Assembly: GCA_051251725.1 (NCBI GenBank)
Contig: JBPOFN010000022.1
Coordinates: 6,710-70,709, forward strand
Source: JALZUE01 sp051251725
GTDB taxonomy: Bacteria; Pseudomonadota; Gammaproteobacteria; Enterobacterales; Alteromonadaceae
Reading direction: 5' to 3'
Length of the DNA stretch: 64,000 bases
Below, piece after piece: positions 34,490-44,088 of this stretch. Numbering within the stretch: position 1 is the stretch's first letter; each line of letters opens with the position of its first letter. The notes beneath the pieces were generated by a model, which worked only from the letters and a program-made list of their open reading frames with translations, was not told where the DNA came from and ran no database searches. Made by a program: the position numbers and the translations under genes.

Positions 34490-36871
34490 ATGAATATGCA
34501 TTTTAAAAAAAGCCTATTGGCCTTAAGCCTAATTGCATTAATACCAACAGCAATAGCCGCTGATATATATGTAAGTAAAACAGGTAACGATGACGCTGAT
34601 GGTTCTTTGGCAACGCCATATCTATCGATTAATAAAGCCGCACAAATAGCCGTTGCCGGTGATACTGTTTTTATACGAGAAGGAACTTATAACGAAACGT
34701 TAAAACCAAGTAATTCTGGCGCTGAAAACTCCCCTATTACTTTTCAATCATATGAAAATGAAAAAGTAATTATAACGGCAATGGAAACAGTCAATGGCTG
34801 GCAATTAGATCAAGCTAATATCTATGTTGCTGATATCACCAATAGCTTAGGCCAACTAAATTTTATAATGCAAGCTAGCACGGCAATGGATCTTGCCCGC
34901 TGGCCAAATAATACTGTTGGCGACCCATATGCACAAAACACACAAAATACGCTACGTAATACTGGTGGTAGTGGCGCTGACGTTATCAATGCCTATTTAG
35001 ATTATTCATCTGGTATTCCTGCTGGTGATTGGTCTAAAGGTGGCTCGGTCCATTTTTATGGTGATAAACCGGGCTCTGGCTGGACAACTTGGCGTTCATT
35101 TATTACCAGTAACACCAGTACACGTGTTTCTTTTAGTTTAGATAAAAACCCTAGTTGGATTCGTACCTTCCACGCCCCTGTTGATAAAGGCGATTTTTTC
35201 TTACAAGGTATTAAAGAAGCAATAGATTATCAAAATGAATGGTATTTAAATGAAGATGCTAACAAGCTATATGTACAATTACCCGACGGGGTTGCTCCTG
35301 CACAAGATCAAATTCAAATGCGTAAGCGCATCACAACGATTAATTTAAACTCACGCAACTACATTCACATTAAAAATTTAGCGGTGTTTGGTGGTTCAAT
35401 TGAAATAACCAATGGCGCATCTAACAACCATATCTATGGCATCACCAGTTTATACGGTAATAACACTTTAGGGGTTGTAAGCGGTTTTGCTGCCAATAGC
35501 CAAAGTATTAATATTCGCGGTGGCAGTAACAATATAATCGAAAAAAGTGAAATTGGTTTTGGCTCTGGCACTGGTATTTATGATTCAGGTAACCATACGC
35601 AGATCATCAACTCGTATATTCACGATTTTAACTACTTAGGAAATTATGATGCCATCATAAATGCACGCGGTGGTAATAATACTAAGTTATTAAATAATGT
35701 CATCACCCGTGCTGGGCGTGATGCTATTCAAGGCTTTAACCGAAATGCTGAATATGCTTATAACGACATTTCATATTCAAACTTAATTGCTGACGATTGT
35801 GGCCTTTTTTATACCGTTGGCGGGCCGCATAATAGTGTTATTCATCATAATTGGTTTCATGATGCCTATTCATCAGGTACTAAGAAAAAAGCAACGGCGA
35901 TATATTTAGACAATGACGCTGAAGGCTATGACGTACACCACAATGTTATTTGGAATACTGAGTGGTCAAATATCCAAATTAATTGGAGTGGTAAAGATCT
36001 CAACATATACAACAATACACTTTGGAATGGCAGTACCACGATGGGCGCATGGCATAAAGACGGTACCGCCTTTAGTAATGTTAATGTTTGGAATAATATC
36101 TCAGATAAAAACTCATGGGAGCCCCAGTCTGATAAACAAAATAACCTAACATTAGCCTCAACAACCTTTGCTGATTTTTCGAATCAAGACTTTAGATTAG
36201 CGCAGAATTCTGACGCTATCGATCAAGGCAAAATAATTCCAGATATTACTAGCGATGTCGTTGATGGTAAACCAGATGTTGGTGCTTATGAGCGCGGTGG
36301 CGACAATGCTAATTGGGTTGCAGGTATTGATTGGGAAAGAAAATTAGGACCAACAGGTAATGGCTGTTATGGCCTTCCAGGTGAAGACTGTATAACCGTA
36401 CCTACAGAAGTACCTACGGTGACATTTTCTCAAAACATTACCCTTGATGAAGGTCAATCAACAACAGTTATAGCAACACTTTCATCTAATGCCATGCTCT
36501 ACCCTGTAGCAATTCCTTATACTATTAGCGGTACTGCAACAAATGACGATCACGATGCGATGGCTGGTACTTTAACCATAAATTCAGGGACAGAAAAAAG
36601 CATTGTTATCGCCATCAGTAGCGATGATCTAGTTGAAGCAGATGAAACATTAATACTAACTATGGGTACACCAACCAATGCAAACTTAGGCAATAATGAA
36701 GCGGTTACCATTACCATTAAGGATAAAACGCCAGCCCCTGAGCCCGAACCAACCCCAACACCGACGCCTGAAGCACCATCGACTGAGCAGTCTGGCGGCA
36801 GTGGCGGTACCAGTTATTGGCTGGTCTTACTTTCAATTGTTGGCATTATTACGAGAAGAATAGTTAAATAA
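34490..36871 (+). CDS. Secreted right-handed beta-helix protein with Calx-beta domain and GlyGly-CTERM tail
   Basis: A 793-residue secreted protein, probably acting on a polysaccharide. A signal peptide (cleavage after A-I-A, about residue 23) is followed by a D-I-Y-V-S-K-T-G-N-D region with G-D-T-V-F-I-R-E-G-T-Y, typical of parallel beta-helix lyases and related proteins. Helix coils with N-N-x-I repeats run to about residue 600. A Calx-beta domain (about 640-745) and a P-E-P-T-P-rich linker follow. The last 26 residues (G-G-S-G-G, hydrophobic stretch, R-R) form a GlyGly-CTERM signal, which is cut by rhombosortase after type II secretion. The exact enzyme family is not recognised; a lyase is a guess. 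GAGAGAAAA precedes the ATG. Confidence 0.7.
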   Translation: MNMHFKKSLLALSLIALIPTAIAADIYVSKTGNDDADGSLATPYLSINKAAQIAVAGDTVFIREGTYNETLKPSNSGAENSPITFQSYENEKVIITAMETVNGWQLDQANIYVADITNSLGQLNFIMQASTAMDLARWPNNTVGDPYAQNTQNTLRNTGGSGADVINAYLDYSSGIPAGDWSKGGSVHFYGDKPGSGWTTWRSFITSNTSTRVSFSLDKNPSWIRTFHAPVDKGDFFLQGIKEAIDYQNEWYLNEDANKLYVQLPDGVAPAQDQIQMRKRITTINLNSRNYIHIKNLAVFGGSIEITNGASNNHIYGITSLYGNNTLGVVSGFAANSQSINIRGGSNNIIEKSEIGFGSGTGIYDSGNHTQIINSYIHDFNYLGNYDAIINARGGNNTKLLNNVITRAGRDAIQGFNRNAEYAYNDISYSNLIADDCGLFYTVGGPHNSVIHHNWFHDAYSSGTKKKATAIYLDNDAEGYDVHHNVIWNTEWSNIQINWSGKDLNIYNNTLWNGSTTMGAWHKDGTAFSNVNVWNNISDKNSWEPQSDKQNNLTLASTTFADFSNQDFRLAQNSDAIDQGKIIPDITSDVVDGKPDVGAYERGGDNANWVAGIDWERKLGPTGNGCYGLPGEDCITVPTEVPTVTFSQNITLDEGQSTTVIATLSSNAMLYPVAIPYTISGTATNDDHDAMAGTLTINSGTEKSIVIAISSDDLVEADETLILTMGTPTNANLGNNEAVTITIKDKTPAPEPEPTPTPTPEAPSTEQSGGSGGTSYWLVLLSIVGIITRRIVK

Positions 36872-36900
36872 TAAATGTCGTTATTCTTGAACGCATAGTT

Positions 36901-37067
36901 ATACCAATTCATCTAAAGAAGTGACCGCTTAGAACGACATGGGGGAGATGAGAAAAAGCAAAATATGTTTAGATATAGTCATTCTATATTAAACAAATTT
37001 TGTGCCTTTATCATGATGCCTAGCGTTCCCGCGGGGCGAGTTTTTAAGGCTTATAAGCAGCGTTATT
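36901..37067. repeat. Dispersed non-coding element, copy 2
   Basis: Begins ATACCAATTC and aligns end to end with copy 1 at 25711-25877. The right end is less well kept (AGCGTTAT). It lies 30 bases after the beta-helix gene stop. The rest of the gap 36872-37229 holds only a terminator. Confidence 0.7.
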
Positions 37068-37180
37068 GATTTTTACAATAGAATAACTATTCTTTATAAT
37101 TAATGCCTTGCCTTTAAGTCTTAAAATTCTCGCTAAGCGACCACTTTCTTAGACACAATGGTATTAGAGAAAACAATATA

Positions 37181-37204
37181 AAAAAGCACCTCTGGTGCTT
37201 TTTT
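37181..37204. terminator. Bidirectional terminator
   Basis: AAAAAGCACC/GGTGCTTTTT with a three-base loop has T-runs on both strands. It can end the RND operon on the reverse strand and the beta-helix gene on the forward strand. Confidence 0.85.
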
Positions 37205-37229
37205 ATATCAGTTATAATAACTTCTCAAC

Positions 37230-40200
37230 TTACTCAGGTTGAATAGCCCTTTCATCTAAAGCTTTAGTTTTCTTATCAAAGCCAAATAAACGGCGAATTC
37301 TATTACCGATATTATTACCTCCTAAATAAGCACAAGGCACCATAAATAACGTCACCACTGACGAGAACAGTACACCAAATGCCAACGATAAAACCATCGG
37401 GATTAAGAATTGCGCTTGTGTGCTCTTTTCAAACAGGATAGGTAATAAACCAGCAAAGGTGGTTAAGGAAGTTAAGATAATAGGTCTAAAACGATCGGCA
37501 CCGGCATTCAGTGCGGCTTCAAAGGCACTTAAACCTTTTTCTCGTAATTGATTTATCCGCTCTAATAATACTAAGTTATCATTTACCACAACTCCAGAGC
37601 ATGCCAAAAAGCCAAAGAAAGACATCATGCTGATGTCATGACCAAAAATCAAATGACCAAATAACGCGCCCATAAATCCAAATGGCACCGCAATTAAGAC
37701 TAAAAACGGTTCGAAAATTGATTTAAAGGCAATGGCAAATAAAGAAAAGGCGACAATAAACGCTAATATAAAGTTTTTAAGAAAGTTATCGCCAAATTCA
37801 GCTTGCGCGCGAGTATTACCATCAGCAGAAAGTTTAAAACCCGGGTATTTTTTCTGCCACTGACTTTCATACTTTTTCAGCATCGCATCAATAATTTTGG
37901 TGCTATCAAAACCATCTTGTAAATCAGCGGTAACCGAAATATTGCGCACACGATCGGTACGTCTAATAGCACTAGTACCTGGCACTAATTTTATATCCGC
38001 TACCGCTTCTAACGGAATTTCTGTGCCTTGGGCAGTACGAATACGCATATCATCTAACGTATCTAAACTACGGCGCTGCTCTTCTGGAAAACGTAACATG
38101 ACCCTGACATCTTCTTTCGAGCGCGGTATACGCTGAACTTCTTCGCCATAAAATGCTTGTCTTACTTGATTGGCAATTTCACCTGTGGTGATCCCTAACG
38201 TTTGAGCATAATCTTTTAAGGCGATTTCAACTTCCAAACGCCCGGTATCTAAATTACTGCGAACATTTTCAATGCCTTCGTAAGCGGCAAGTGTTTGTCT
38301 GACCTCGTCAACAGCAGTTTGCTGAACGGCAATAAGGTTTGATTGTAAACGCAGGTTTAATTGCACATCAGCGCCATTACCGCCAAAAGAAGAAACCAGC
38401 GAAAAGCTTTTAGCTTCAGGCAATGGTCCGATCATTTCTTTTAACTTAATGCGTACTTGCTCAACACTAATATCTCGCTCTTCTGCTGGTGTTAAACCAA
38501 TAAAAACATCAACCGAGTTACTATAAGTTGTTGTACTTATTTCAGTGGTAAATGACTGACCACCATTGATGTCGAGTAATTCTTGATTTTGATTAAGCGC
38601 CGACGCATGGCTTTTAATATATTCAGCCGCTTCAACTGAGTAACGATATGGTGAGCCATCTGGGTAGATAGCTTTGATCATTATAAAAGGCTGCGGTACT
38701 TTCGGAAAAAATGACGACTTAACCCAACCAGCGGCAAACATTGAAATTGACAACGCAAACACCATAACAAAGCCTAAAACGGCGCTGCCTTTATGTTTTA
38801 ACATCAAAGCTAAAGTACGTTTATAAGTGCCTGATGCAAAATTTTCCATGGCATCAGAAAATAAATGACGGATACCTTCTAATTTTCTTAATATCTTAAA
38901 ACGACTCGGAGTTTCAGGTTTCATGTGTGATAAATGTGACGGTAATATCCACAAAGACTCAACTAAGGAAAACAACAAACTAAAACAAACAACAAAAAAT
39001 ATTGAAATCGTAAAAGGTTTCACTTCGCTCGGGACATCAACCATAGGTAAAAAGAAAATAATGGTACTGATCACTGCTAACACGACAGGGGTTAACACAC
39101 CTTTGGTACCCAATATTGCTGAGTCGAATTTTTTAAGGCCTTGGCGCTGTTTTAAATAAATACTTTCGCCGACAATAATCGCATCATCAACGACAATCCC
39201 TAAAACCATCAAAAAAGCAAACATCGACAACATATTCAGTGAGATGCCAAAATAAGGTAATAACCAGACCGCACCAGCAAATGCGGTAACAATGCCAACC
39301 ACCACCCAAAGTGCAAGCATCGGCCGTAAGAACAGCATTAAAATAATAAATACCAAGAGTAGTCCACTTAACGCATTATCTTTTAATAAATTAAAACGGC
39401 CATCAAATAAACCTTTGGCTTCAAAGTTGATGTTCAGCTTTACCCCGTCAGGTAAAGTTGTTTTTAAGTTCTCTAAGTATTCTCGAGCATTTTTAGTCCC
39501 GGCAAATAAATCAGGATCATCGCTAATTTTAATTTCAAAATTAAATCCTCTTTGATCATCCAATAAAAAATCAATATCTTGTTCAGCAAAACCATCGTTA
39601 ATGTCTGCAACATCACTTAAATATAACTGGCTGCCGTCGTTAAAACTTCTGATAACAATATTGGCAAAATCTTCGCCAGAATAAGCCTGCGATCGGGTTT
39701 GAATTTGGATATTACCTTGCTCAGTTTTAATGGTACCGGCAGGTACATTAATCGAACTTGCGCGTATCGCCCGTGATATTTCTGAAAAGGTTAAATTATA
39801 GCGTTGTAGGTTTTCTTCCGATATTTCTATCGCTACTTCATCAGCGTGCATACCAAATATTTTAATTTCAGAAATTCCTGATAATAACGGCATTTCATCA
39901 CGTACTTGATAGGCTATATTTTTAAGCTCACTCTCACTAATATCGCCAGCGATAGAAAACCAAATTAAGGTGTTACGAAAAACTTGTTGGCTAATAACCG
40001 GCCGTTCAGCAGATGTTGGAAAAGTGTTAATGGCATCGACCCGGCTTTTAATATCAGCAAGTACATCTTTAACATTTATGCCATCTACCACTTCAATAGC
40101 AACAGAGCCAAAACCTTGATTCGCATTAGATGTTATCTTGAAAATACCAGGTAAATCAGCGATTGCCTCTTCAATACGAATGACAATTTGCTGCTCGACT

Positions 40201-40376
40201 TCACTTGGCGCCGCGCCGCGATAACTCATATTAACGTTAACGAAATTACGCTCAGGTGTTGGAAATACTTCCTTTTTAATTGCACTAGAACCTGACCAAC
40301 CGCCAAGTAATAAGCCTATCATCAATAAATTAGCCGCTATCGGGTTTTTAATAAACCACTGAATAATGTTACTCAT
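37230..40376 (-). CDS. RND efflux transporter, inner membrane permease
   Basis: A 1048-residue member of the AcrB/HAE1 superfamily that uses the proton gradient to export compounds across the envelope. The usual organisation is visible: an N-terminal helix (I-K-N-P-I-A-A-N-L), a large periplasmic domain, helices around 340-490 with the proton-relay pair D-D in G-I-V-V-D-D-A-I-I-V-G-E, then a second half that repeats the pattern. It starts two bases after the adaptor gene, so the two form an operon. No TolC-like outer-membrane gene is next to them. The N-terminus resembles a marine Shewanella/Vibrio subgroup rather than AcrB itself; the substrate is unknown. Confidence 0.92.
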   Translation of the reverse strand: MSNIIQWFIKNPIAANLLMIGLLLGGWSGSSAIKKEVFPTPERNFVNVNMSYRGAAPSEVEQQIVIRIEEAIADLPGIFKITSNANQGFGSVAIEVVDGINVKDVLADIKSRVDAINTFPTSAERPVISQQVFRNTLIWFSIAGDISESELKNIAYQVRDEMPLLSGISEIKIFGMHADEVAIEISEENLQRYNLTFSEISRAIRASSINVPAGTIKTEQGNIQIQTRSQAYSGEDFANIVIRSFNDGSQLYLSDVADINDGFAEQDIDFLLDDQRGFNFEIKISDDPDLFAGTKNAREYLENLKTTLPDGVKLNINFEAKGLFDGRFNLLKDNALSGLLLVFIILMLFLRPMLALWVVVGIVTAFAGAVWLLPYFGISLNMLSMFAFLMVLGIVVDDAIIVGESIYLKQRQGLKKFDSAILGTKGVLTPVVLAVISTIIFFLPMVDVPSEVKPFTISIFFVVCFSLLFSLVESLWILPSHLSHMKPETPSRFKILRKLEGIRHLFSDAMENFASGTYKRTLALMLKHKGSAVLGFVMVFALSISMFAAGWVKSSFFPKVPQPFIMIKAIYPDGSPYRYSVEAAEYIKSHASALNQNQELLDINGGQSFTTEISTTTYSNSVDVFIGLTPAEERDISVEQVRIKLKEMIGPLPEAKSFSLVSSFGGNGADVQLNLRLQSNLIAVQQTAVDEVRQTLAAYEGIENVRSNLDTGRLEVEIALKDYAQTLGITTGEIANQVRQAFYGEEVQRIPRSKEDVRVMLRFPEEQRRSLDTLDDMRIRTAQGTEIPLEAVADIKLVPGTSAIRRTDRVRNISVTADLQDGFDSTKIIDAMLKKYESQWQKKYPGFKLSADGNTRAQAEFGDNFLKNFILAFIVAFSLFAIAFKSIFEPFLVLIAVPFGFMGALFGHLIFGHDISMMSFFGFLACSGVVVNDNLVLLERINQLREKGLSAFEAALNAGADRFRPIILTSLTTFAGLLPILFEKSTQAQFLIPMVLSLAFGVLFSSVVTLFMVPCAYLGGNNIGNRIRRLFGFDKKTKALDERAIQPE

Positions 40377-40378
40377 GG

Positions 40379-41587
40379 TTATTGCCCTTTAACTTTGGCA
40401 ACAGCAATTTCACCTGATGGCTGCAGTTCACTACTTTTATAAATAGGCTCAATTTTTTCGCCAATGGAAAGTACCGCATGTTTTTCAATTAGAATTGAGG
40501 TGTTTTCATCAATATTCGCTTGTAACCAGACTTGATCACCATTTTTGTTTAGTACGGTAACTGGCGTTATTTCAATTTCATTATCATCGTTTAAGATATA
40601 GATATGATCACGCTTAACAATGACGTCTTTGGGTAATACTAAAACATTGTTAAGTTCTTTCCCTTCAATTTCTGCCCGCACAAATAAACCTGGCAATAAC
40701 GGCGCGGCTTTATTAATTTCATACGGCATGTCAACTTCAGCTATAGCAAAATACATTCGTGAATTTACATCAACACTCGCTTCCGTTCGTTTTATCTGAG
40801 CTTGCCAAGAATATTCTTTGCCGCCGATCACGCCAATTAAAGTAACTTTCGGTTTATTCGCAAGTTCATTACCGCTAATAGGCAAATCTAATAACGCGAT
40901 TTGACGATCAGATAATGGCAGCCTGACTTCCGCGCTAGCAGTATCGTATACCTCAGCTAAACGTGTACCCGTGCTAACAAATTGGCCGACATTAACCAAG
41001 GTTTGTTTAATTCGGCCATTAAAAGGCAGGCGTATTTTAGTACGTTCTATATTCAATTGTGCTAATTCAACGGCTGCTTGTGCATAATCAACATCCGCTT
41101 GCGCTTCTGCTAACTGGGGTTTACGTAAAAATAAATCGTTGGCGTCTTGGTTTTTTAAATCGCGCCATTCACGTTGCGCTTGGCGCGAACGCCCTTTCTC
41201 TTCCGCTAAACTGCGCTTGGCCTGTGATAATCTGGCCTTGGCGCTCAGTAATGCGGTTTTATAATCACGGTCATCAATTTCAATTAATATTTCGCTGTTT
41301 TTAAAAAAGTCACCACTCACAAATGATTGGCTGACATTCATAATAATTCCTGAAACTTGCGCGATGACAGCAATTTCTCTTTTTGCGTGCACTGTGCCTT
41401 GGCTAGTGGTAGAAATAGTCACTTTTTCACGGGCTGCCGCTAACACTTTCACTTTCGGTTTTGCCGGTTCGGCTAATAGATCGGGATTGGCAGTAGGTGT
41501 CGGTTTAGTTGCCATAATGAGAAAAATGGCTGAAAAACCGATGATTAGAATAATACCTGGTAGCCATATTTTTTTTATAATACTCAC
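40379..41587 (-). CDS. RND efflux periplasmic adaptor (membrane fusion protein)
   Basis: A 402-residue HlyD/AcrA-like adaptor that links the permease to an outer-membrane channel. One N-terminal membrane anchor (about residues 8-26) is followed by a beta-barrel/lipoyl half-motif, a coiled-coil hairpin (about 110-165, with S-A-K-A-R-L-S-Q-A-K-R-S-L-A-E-E) and a second lipoyl half (P-F-N-G-R-I-K-Q-T-L). It is the first gene of the two-gene operon. No regulator is adjacent. Function is secure as a class; the substrate is not. Confidence 0.9.
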   Translation of the reverse strand: MSIIKKIWLPGIILIIGFSAIFLIMATKPTPTANPDLLAEPAKPKVKVLAAAREKVTISTTSQGTVHAKREIAVIAQVSGIIMNVSQSFVSGDFFKNSEILIEIDDRDYKTALLSAKARLSQAKRSLAEEKGRSRQAQREWRDLKNQDANDLFLRKPQLAEAQADVDYAQAAVELAQLNIERTKIRLPFNGRIKQTLVNVGQFVSTGTRLAEVYDTASAEVRLPLSDRQIALLDLPISGNELANKPKVTLIGVIGGKEYSWQAQIKRTEASVDVNSRMYFAIAEVDMPYEINKAAPLLPGLFVRAEIEGKELNNVLVLPKDVIVKRDHIYILNDDNEIEITPVTVLNKNGDQVWLQANIDENTSILIEKHAVLSIGEKIEPIYKSSELQPSGEIAVAKVKGQ

Positions 41588-41862
41588 AGTTAGTCCCTTA
41601 TATTAAATAATTTTATTAGTTGTCTTAAATGCTGTTATTGCTGAAGCCGAACTTTACGTTTATCTCGGTTAATTGTCGACGATATCAAACAGTACACCTT
41701 ATCTCGTATGTTATTAAAAAGCGAAATTAAACTTGTTACGAAATAATACATTTTCACAATAAGTTAAACATTAATAAGCGCGTTATTGCCTTTTTGACTA
41801 ACAACCTTGCTGATTTCAATGATAAAATTGAAGAATATATTTCCATCACAAGTTATCTATTC

Positions 41863-43020
41863 ATGTTATATCAAATCAATTGGCAGGCTTTCAGCGCTGA
41901 TATGTCGCCGGAAAAATTCTTAGCAGAATATTGGCAAAAGAAACCACTACTCATTAAAAATGCTTTTACAAATTTTGACCATGCTATTGAACCTGATGAA
42001 TTAGCCGGTTTAGCGATGGAAGAAGAAATTCAATCGCGTATTGTTGGTCAAAAAAGTGATAAAACATGGTTTGTTGAACATGGACCGTTTGAGGATTTTG
42101 CACAATTTGGTGAAGACTATTGGACCTTACTCGTGCAAGCAACAAATCATTGGTCACTAGAAACCCATGCCTTGTTACAACCTTTTCGTTTTATTCCAAA
42201 CTGGCGCATTGATGATGTGATGGTGTCATTTTCTACGCCAAATGGTGGCGTTGGTCCGCACTTAGATCAATATGATGTGTTTATTATTCAAGGCCAAGGC
42301 AAACGCCGTTGGCAAGTAGGAGCACCAGATCCTCAGCTTGAGACAGTGATCCCGCATTGCGACTTAAAACAAGTATCAAATTTCTCACCCATTATTGACG
42401 CAGTTACCGAGCCCGGCGACCTGCTGTATATCCCACCAAATCATCCACATAATGGTATTGCTATTGAAAATTCAGTAAATTATTCAGTTGGTTTTCAAGC
42501 GCCAAGTAATAAAGAGTTGTGGTCGGGTTTTGCTGATCAATTAATTGATAAAAATCTCGCAGAAGAACGCTTTGGCGATAAAAACCGTACCGTCACTGAG
42601 CAGCCGCAAGTGATAGGCAAAGCTGATATCGATGAATTAAAAGCATTTATGTTAACAAAAATGGCTGACAACGAACTGTTTCATCAGTTTATTTGCCAAC
42701 ACTTAACCTCCAATCATCACCATTTAGACATAGAGGTGCCTGAGCCGTTATTCGAGATAGAAGATTTTGATGATTTATTATTGCAAATAGCTACTTGTTC
42801 GCCGGTACTTGGTATAAAAGCTATCTATGATATTGAAAATGAAACCCTTTATATCAACGGTGAAGATTTCAAAATGAGTGCTGAACAGCAAAGCTTTGCT
42901 TTAGCTATCGCCTGCGGTGAGCCTTTGACTGAAAATACCTTAAAAGGTTTCGACTTTTGTTTGAAAAATAAACAATTGTTAACTAGCCTTTTAAATAAGG
43001 GTTATTGGTATGTAGAATAA
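41863..43020 (+). CDS. roxA: Ribosomal oxygenase, 50S L16 arginine hydroxylase (JmjC)
   Basis: An Fe(II)/2-oxoglutarate oxygenase of the RoxA (YcfD) family that hydroxylates an arginine of ribosomal protein L16. With the ATG at 41863 it has 385 residues. The metal site H133-x-D135 lies in G-P-H-L-D-Q-Y-D and the third ligand His196 in P-P-N-H-P-H-N-G. The domain order matches E. coli: JmjC first, then a C-terminal dimerisation and winged-helix part. A TTG 69 bases upstream extends the frame but the extra residues have no family counterpart, so I use the ATG. The GNAT gene follows three bases later. Confidence 0.92.
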   Translation: MLYQINWQAFSADMSPEKFLAEYWQKKPLLIKNAFTNFDHAIEPDELAGLAMEEEIQSRIVGQKSDKTWFVEHGPFEDFAQFGEDYWTLLVQATNHWSLETHALLQPFRFIPNWRIDDVMVSFSTPNGGVGPHLDQYDVFIIQGQGKRRWQVGAPDPQLETVIPHCDLKQVSNFSPIIDAVTEPGDLLYIPPNHPHNGIAIENSVNYSVGFQAPSNKELWSGFADQLIDKNLAEERFGDKNRTVTEQPQVIGKADIDELKAFMLTKMADNELFHQFICQHLTSNHHHLDIEVPEPLFEIEDFDDLLLQIATCSPVLGIKAIYDIENETLYINGEDFKMSAEQQSFALAIACGEPLTENTLKGFDFCLKNKQLLTSLLNKGYWYVE

Positions 43021-43023
43021 AGT

Positions 43024-43497
43024 ATGAGTTTTAGTGTTAGCCGTGTTGAATGGAAAGAAGCCAAACCATTATTAAGAACAATAAGAGAACAAGTTTTTAT
43101 TTGTGAATGGCGTATTCCCAAACATATTGAATTTGATCAGCATGACAAAAATGCTGTCCACATCATAGTATGCGACGATGACACCCAAGAAGCGGTTGCG
43201 ACTGGCCGGATGTTACCGACCGGTGAAATCAGTCGTATTGCCGTGCTGACACCTTATCGAAAGCATAAAGTCGATAAGGTTGTGCTTAAAGGTTTACTTA
43301 AAGTTGCGAAAGAAATGGGCTTAGCGGAGGTTTATATTAATTCACCGCTCAATAAAGTGGAGTATTACCGTTCGAATGATTTCAACATTGCTGGTAATGT
43401 TTACATGGAAGCGGGGATAGCAAGGCAAAAGCTAGCCTGCCTGTTAAGCCAATGCGAAGCCAATCATCAATCCCTTAAAGGCTATCTGTCACACTAA
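43024..43497 (+). CDS. GNAT-family N-acetyltransferase
   Basis: A 157-residue GNAT protein. The acetyl-CoA site is seen as I-S-R-I-A-V-L-T-P-Y-R-K-H-K-V-D near residues 76-91, followed by a conserved helix and the late Y-Y-R-S-N-D-F segment. It is three bases after roxA, so the two are co-transcribed; similar pairs occur in other gammaproteobacteria. The substrate is unknown. It has the small ElaA-like size rather than that of ribosomal acetyltransferases. Confidence 0.85.
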   Translation: MSFSVSRVEWKEAKPLLRTIREQVFICEWRIPKHIEFDQHDKNAVHIIVCDDDTQEAVATGRMLPTGEISRIAVLTPYRKHKVDKVVLKGLLKVAKEMGLAEVYINSPLNKVEYYRSNDFNIAGNVYMEAGIARQKLACLLSQCEANHQSLKGYLSH

Positions 43498-43623
43498 CTC
43501 ATTCTTTTGCCATTTAGGCGTTCTCTAGCCTACTTATTAAGATCAACGCCAATTCAATTAATGATTAATAACCGCCGTCATGTCACATTATTCAGCCAAT
43601 CACTAATCATTTAGCACAAGCGC

Positions 43624-43670
43624 TAAGCTGTAAGCTGTAAGCTGTAAGCTGTAAGTTGTAAGCTGTAAGC
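43624..43670. repeat. Heptamer tandem repeat (TAAGCTG)n
   Basis: About 6.5 copies of TAAGCTG, with one changed copy (TAAGTTG). It lies between convergent genes. It has the same period as the repeat at 63134-63210 but a different unit. Confidence 0.85.
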
Positions 43671-43700
43671 CCAAAAAGCATGCTTAAAAATTCAGTCAGG

Positions 43701-44045
43701 TTAACTGTATTTAGTTAAAATTTTGGCTAAATCATCCGGTATTGGCATCGACTTAAAGGCGCTAACATTTGTGCCACCAGTATTCCCTGTTGGTACCCAG
43801 AGCTTAGAAAAAACTAAAGCGCCAAGCAAACGACTTAACTGACCAAAAACTTCTTTAATCGCGCGCTGTTTATAACCAAGTTTACACATCCACCAATGAA
43901 CAGTGCAATGAGCTAACGTATAGTTTTGGCTTAAAATATGCGCGCGCTCAAGATGGTGAAAAGCTAAAACATAATCGTTATTATCAATCGCGGTTTTAGC
44001 TTTCAACATTTCAATTGATAAATATTTTTTTAATCGTTTAGACAT
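43701..44045 (-). CDS. DUF3703 family protein
   Basis: A 114-residue protein matching the DUF3703 pattern from memory: A-F-H-H-L-E-R-A-H-I-L-S-Q, T-L-A-H-C-T-V-H-W-W-M, then W-V-P-T-G-N-T-G-G-T-N-V and a P-I-P-D end. Its function is unknown. No signal peptide or membrane segment is seen; two His residues in the core may bind a metal, which is speculation. It follows ydiJ on the same strand after 43 bases, so co-transcription is possible. Confidence 0.8.
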   Translation of the reverse strand: MSKRLKKYLSIEMLKAKTAIDNNDYVLAFHHLERAHILSQNYTLAHCTVHWWMCKLGYKQRAIKEVFGQLSRLLGALVFSKLWVPTGNTGGTNVSAFKSMPIPDDLAKILTKYS

Positions 44046-44088
44046 TGAATACTTTTAATAACCTTTAGCTTTAAGTTGACTGTTTTCG

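Noticed and set aside
41794..41862. TTG start extending RoxA by 23 residues
   Set aside because: The extension has no counterpart in the family; the ATG at 41863 begins the conserved L-x-W segment.
43624..43670. CRISPR array
   Set aside because: The 7-bp units are directly adjacent without spacers, so this is a simple tandem repeat; the same applies to 63134-63210. No cas gene is present.
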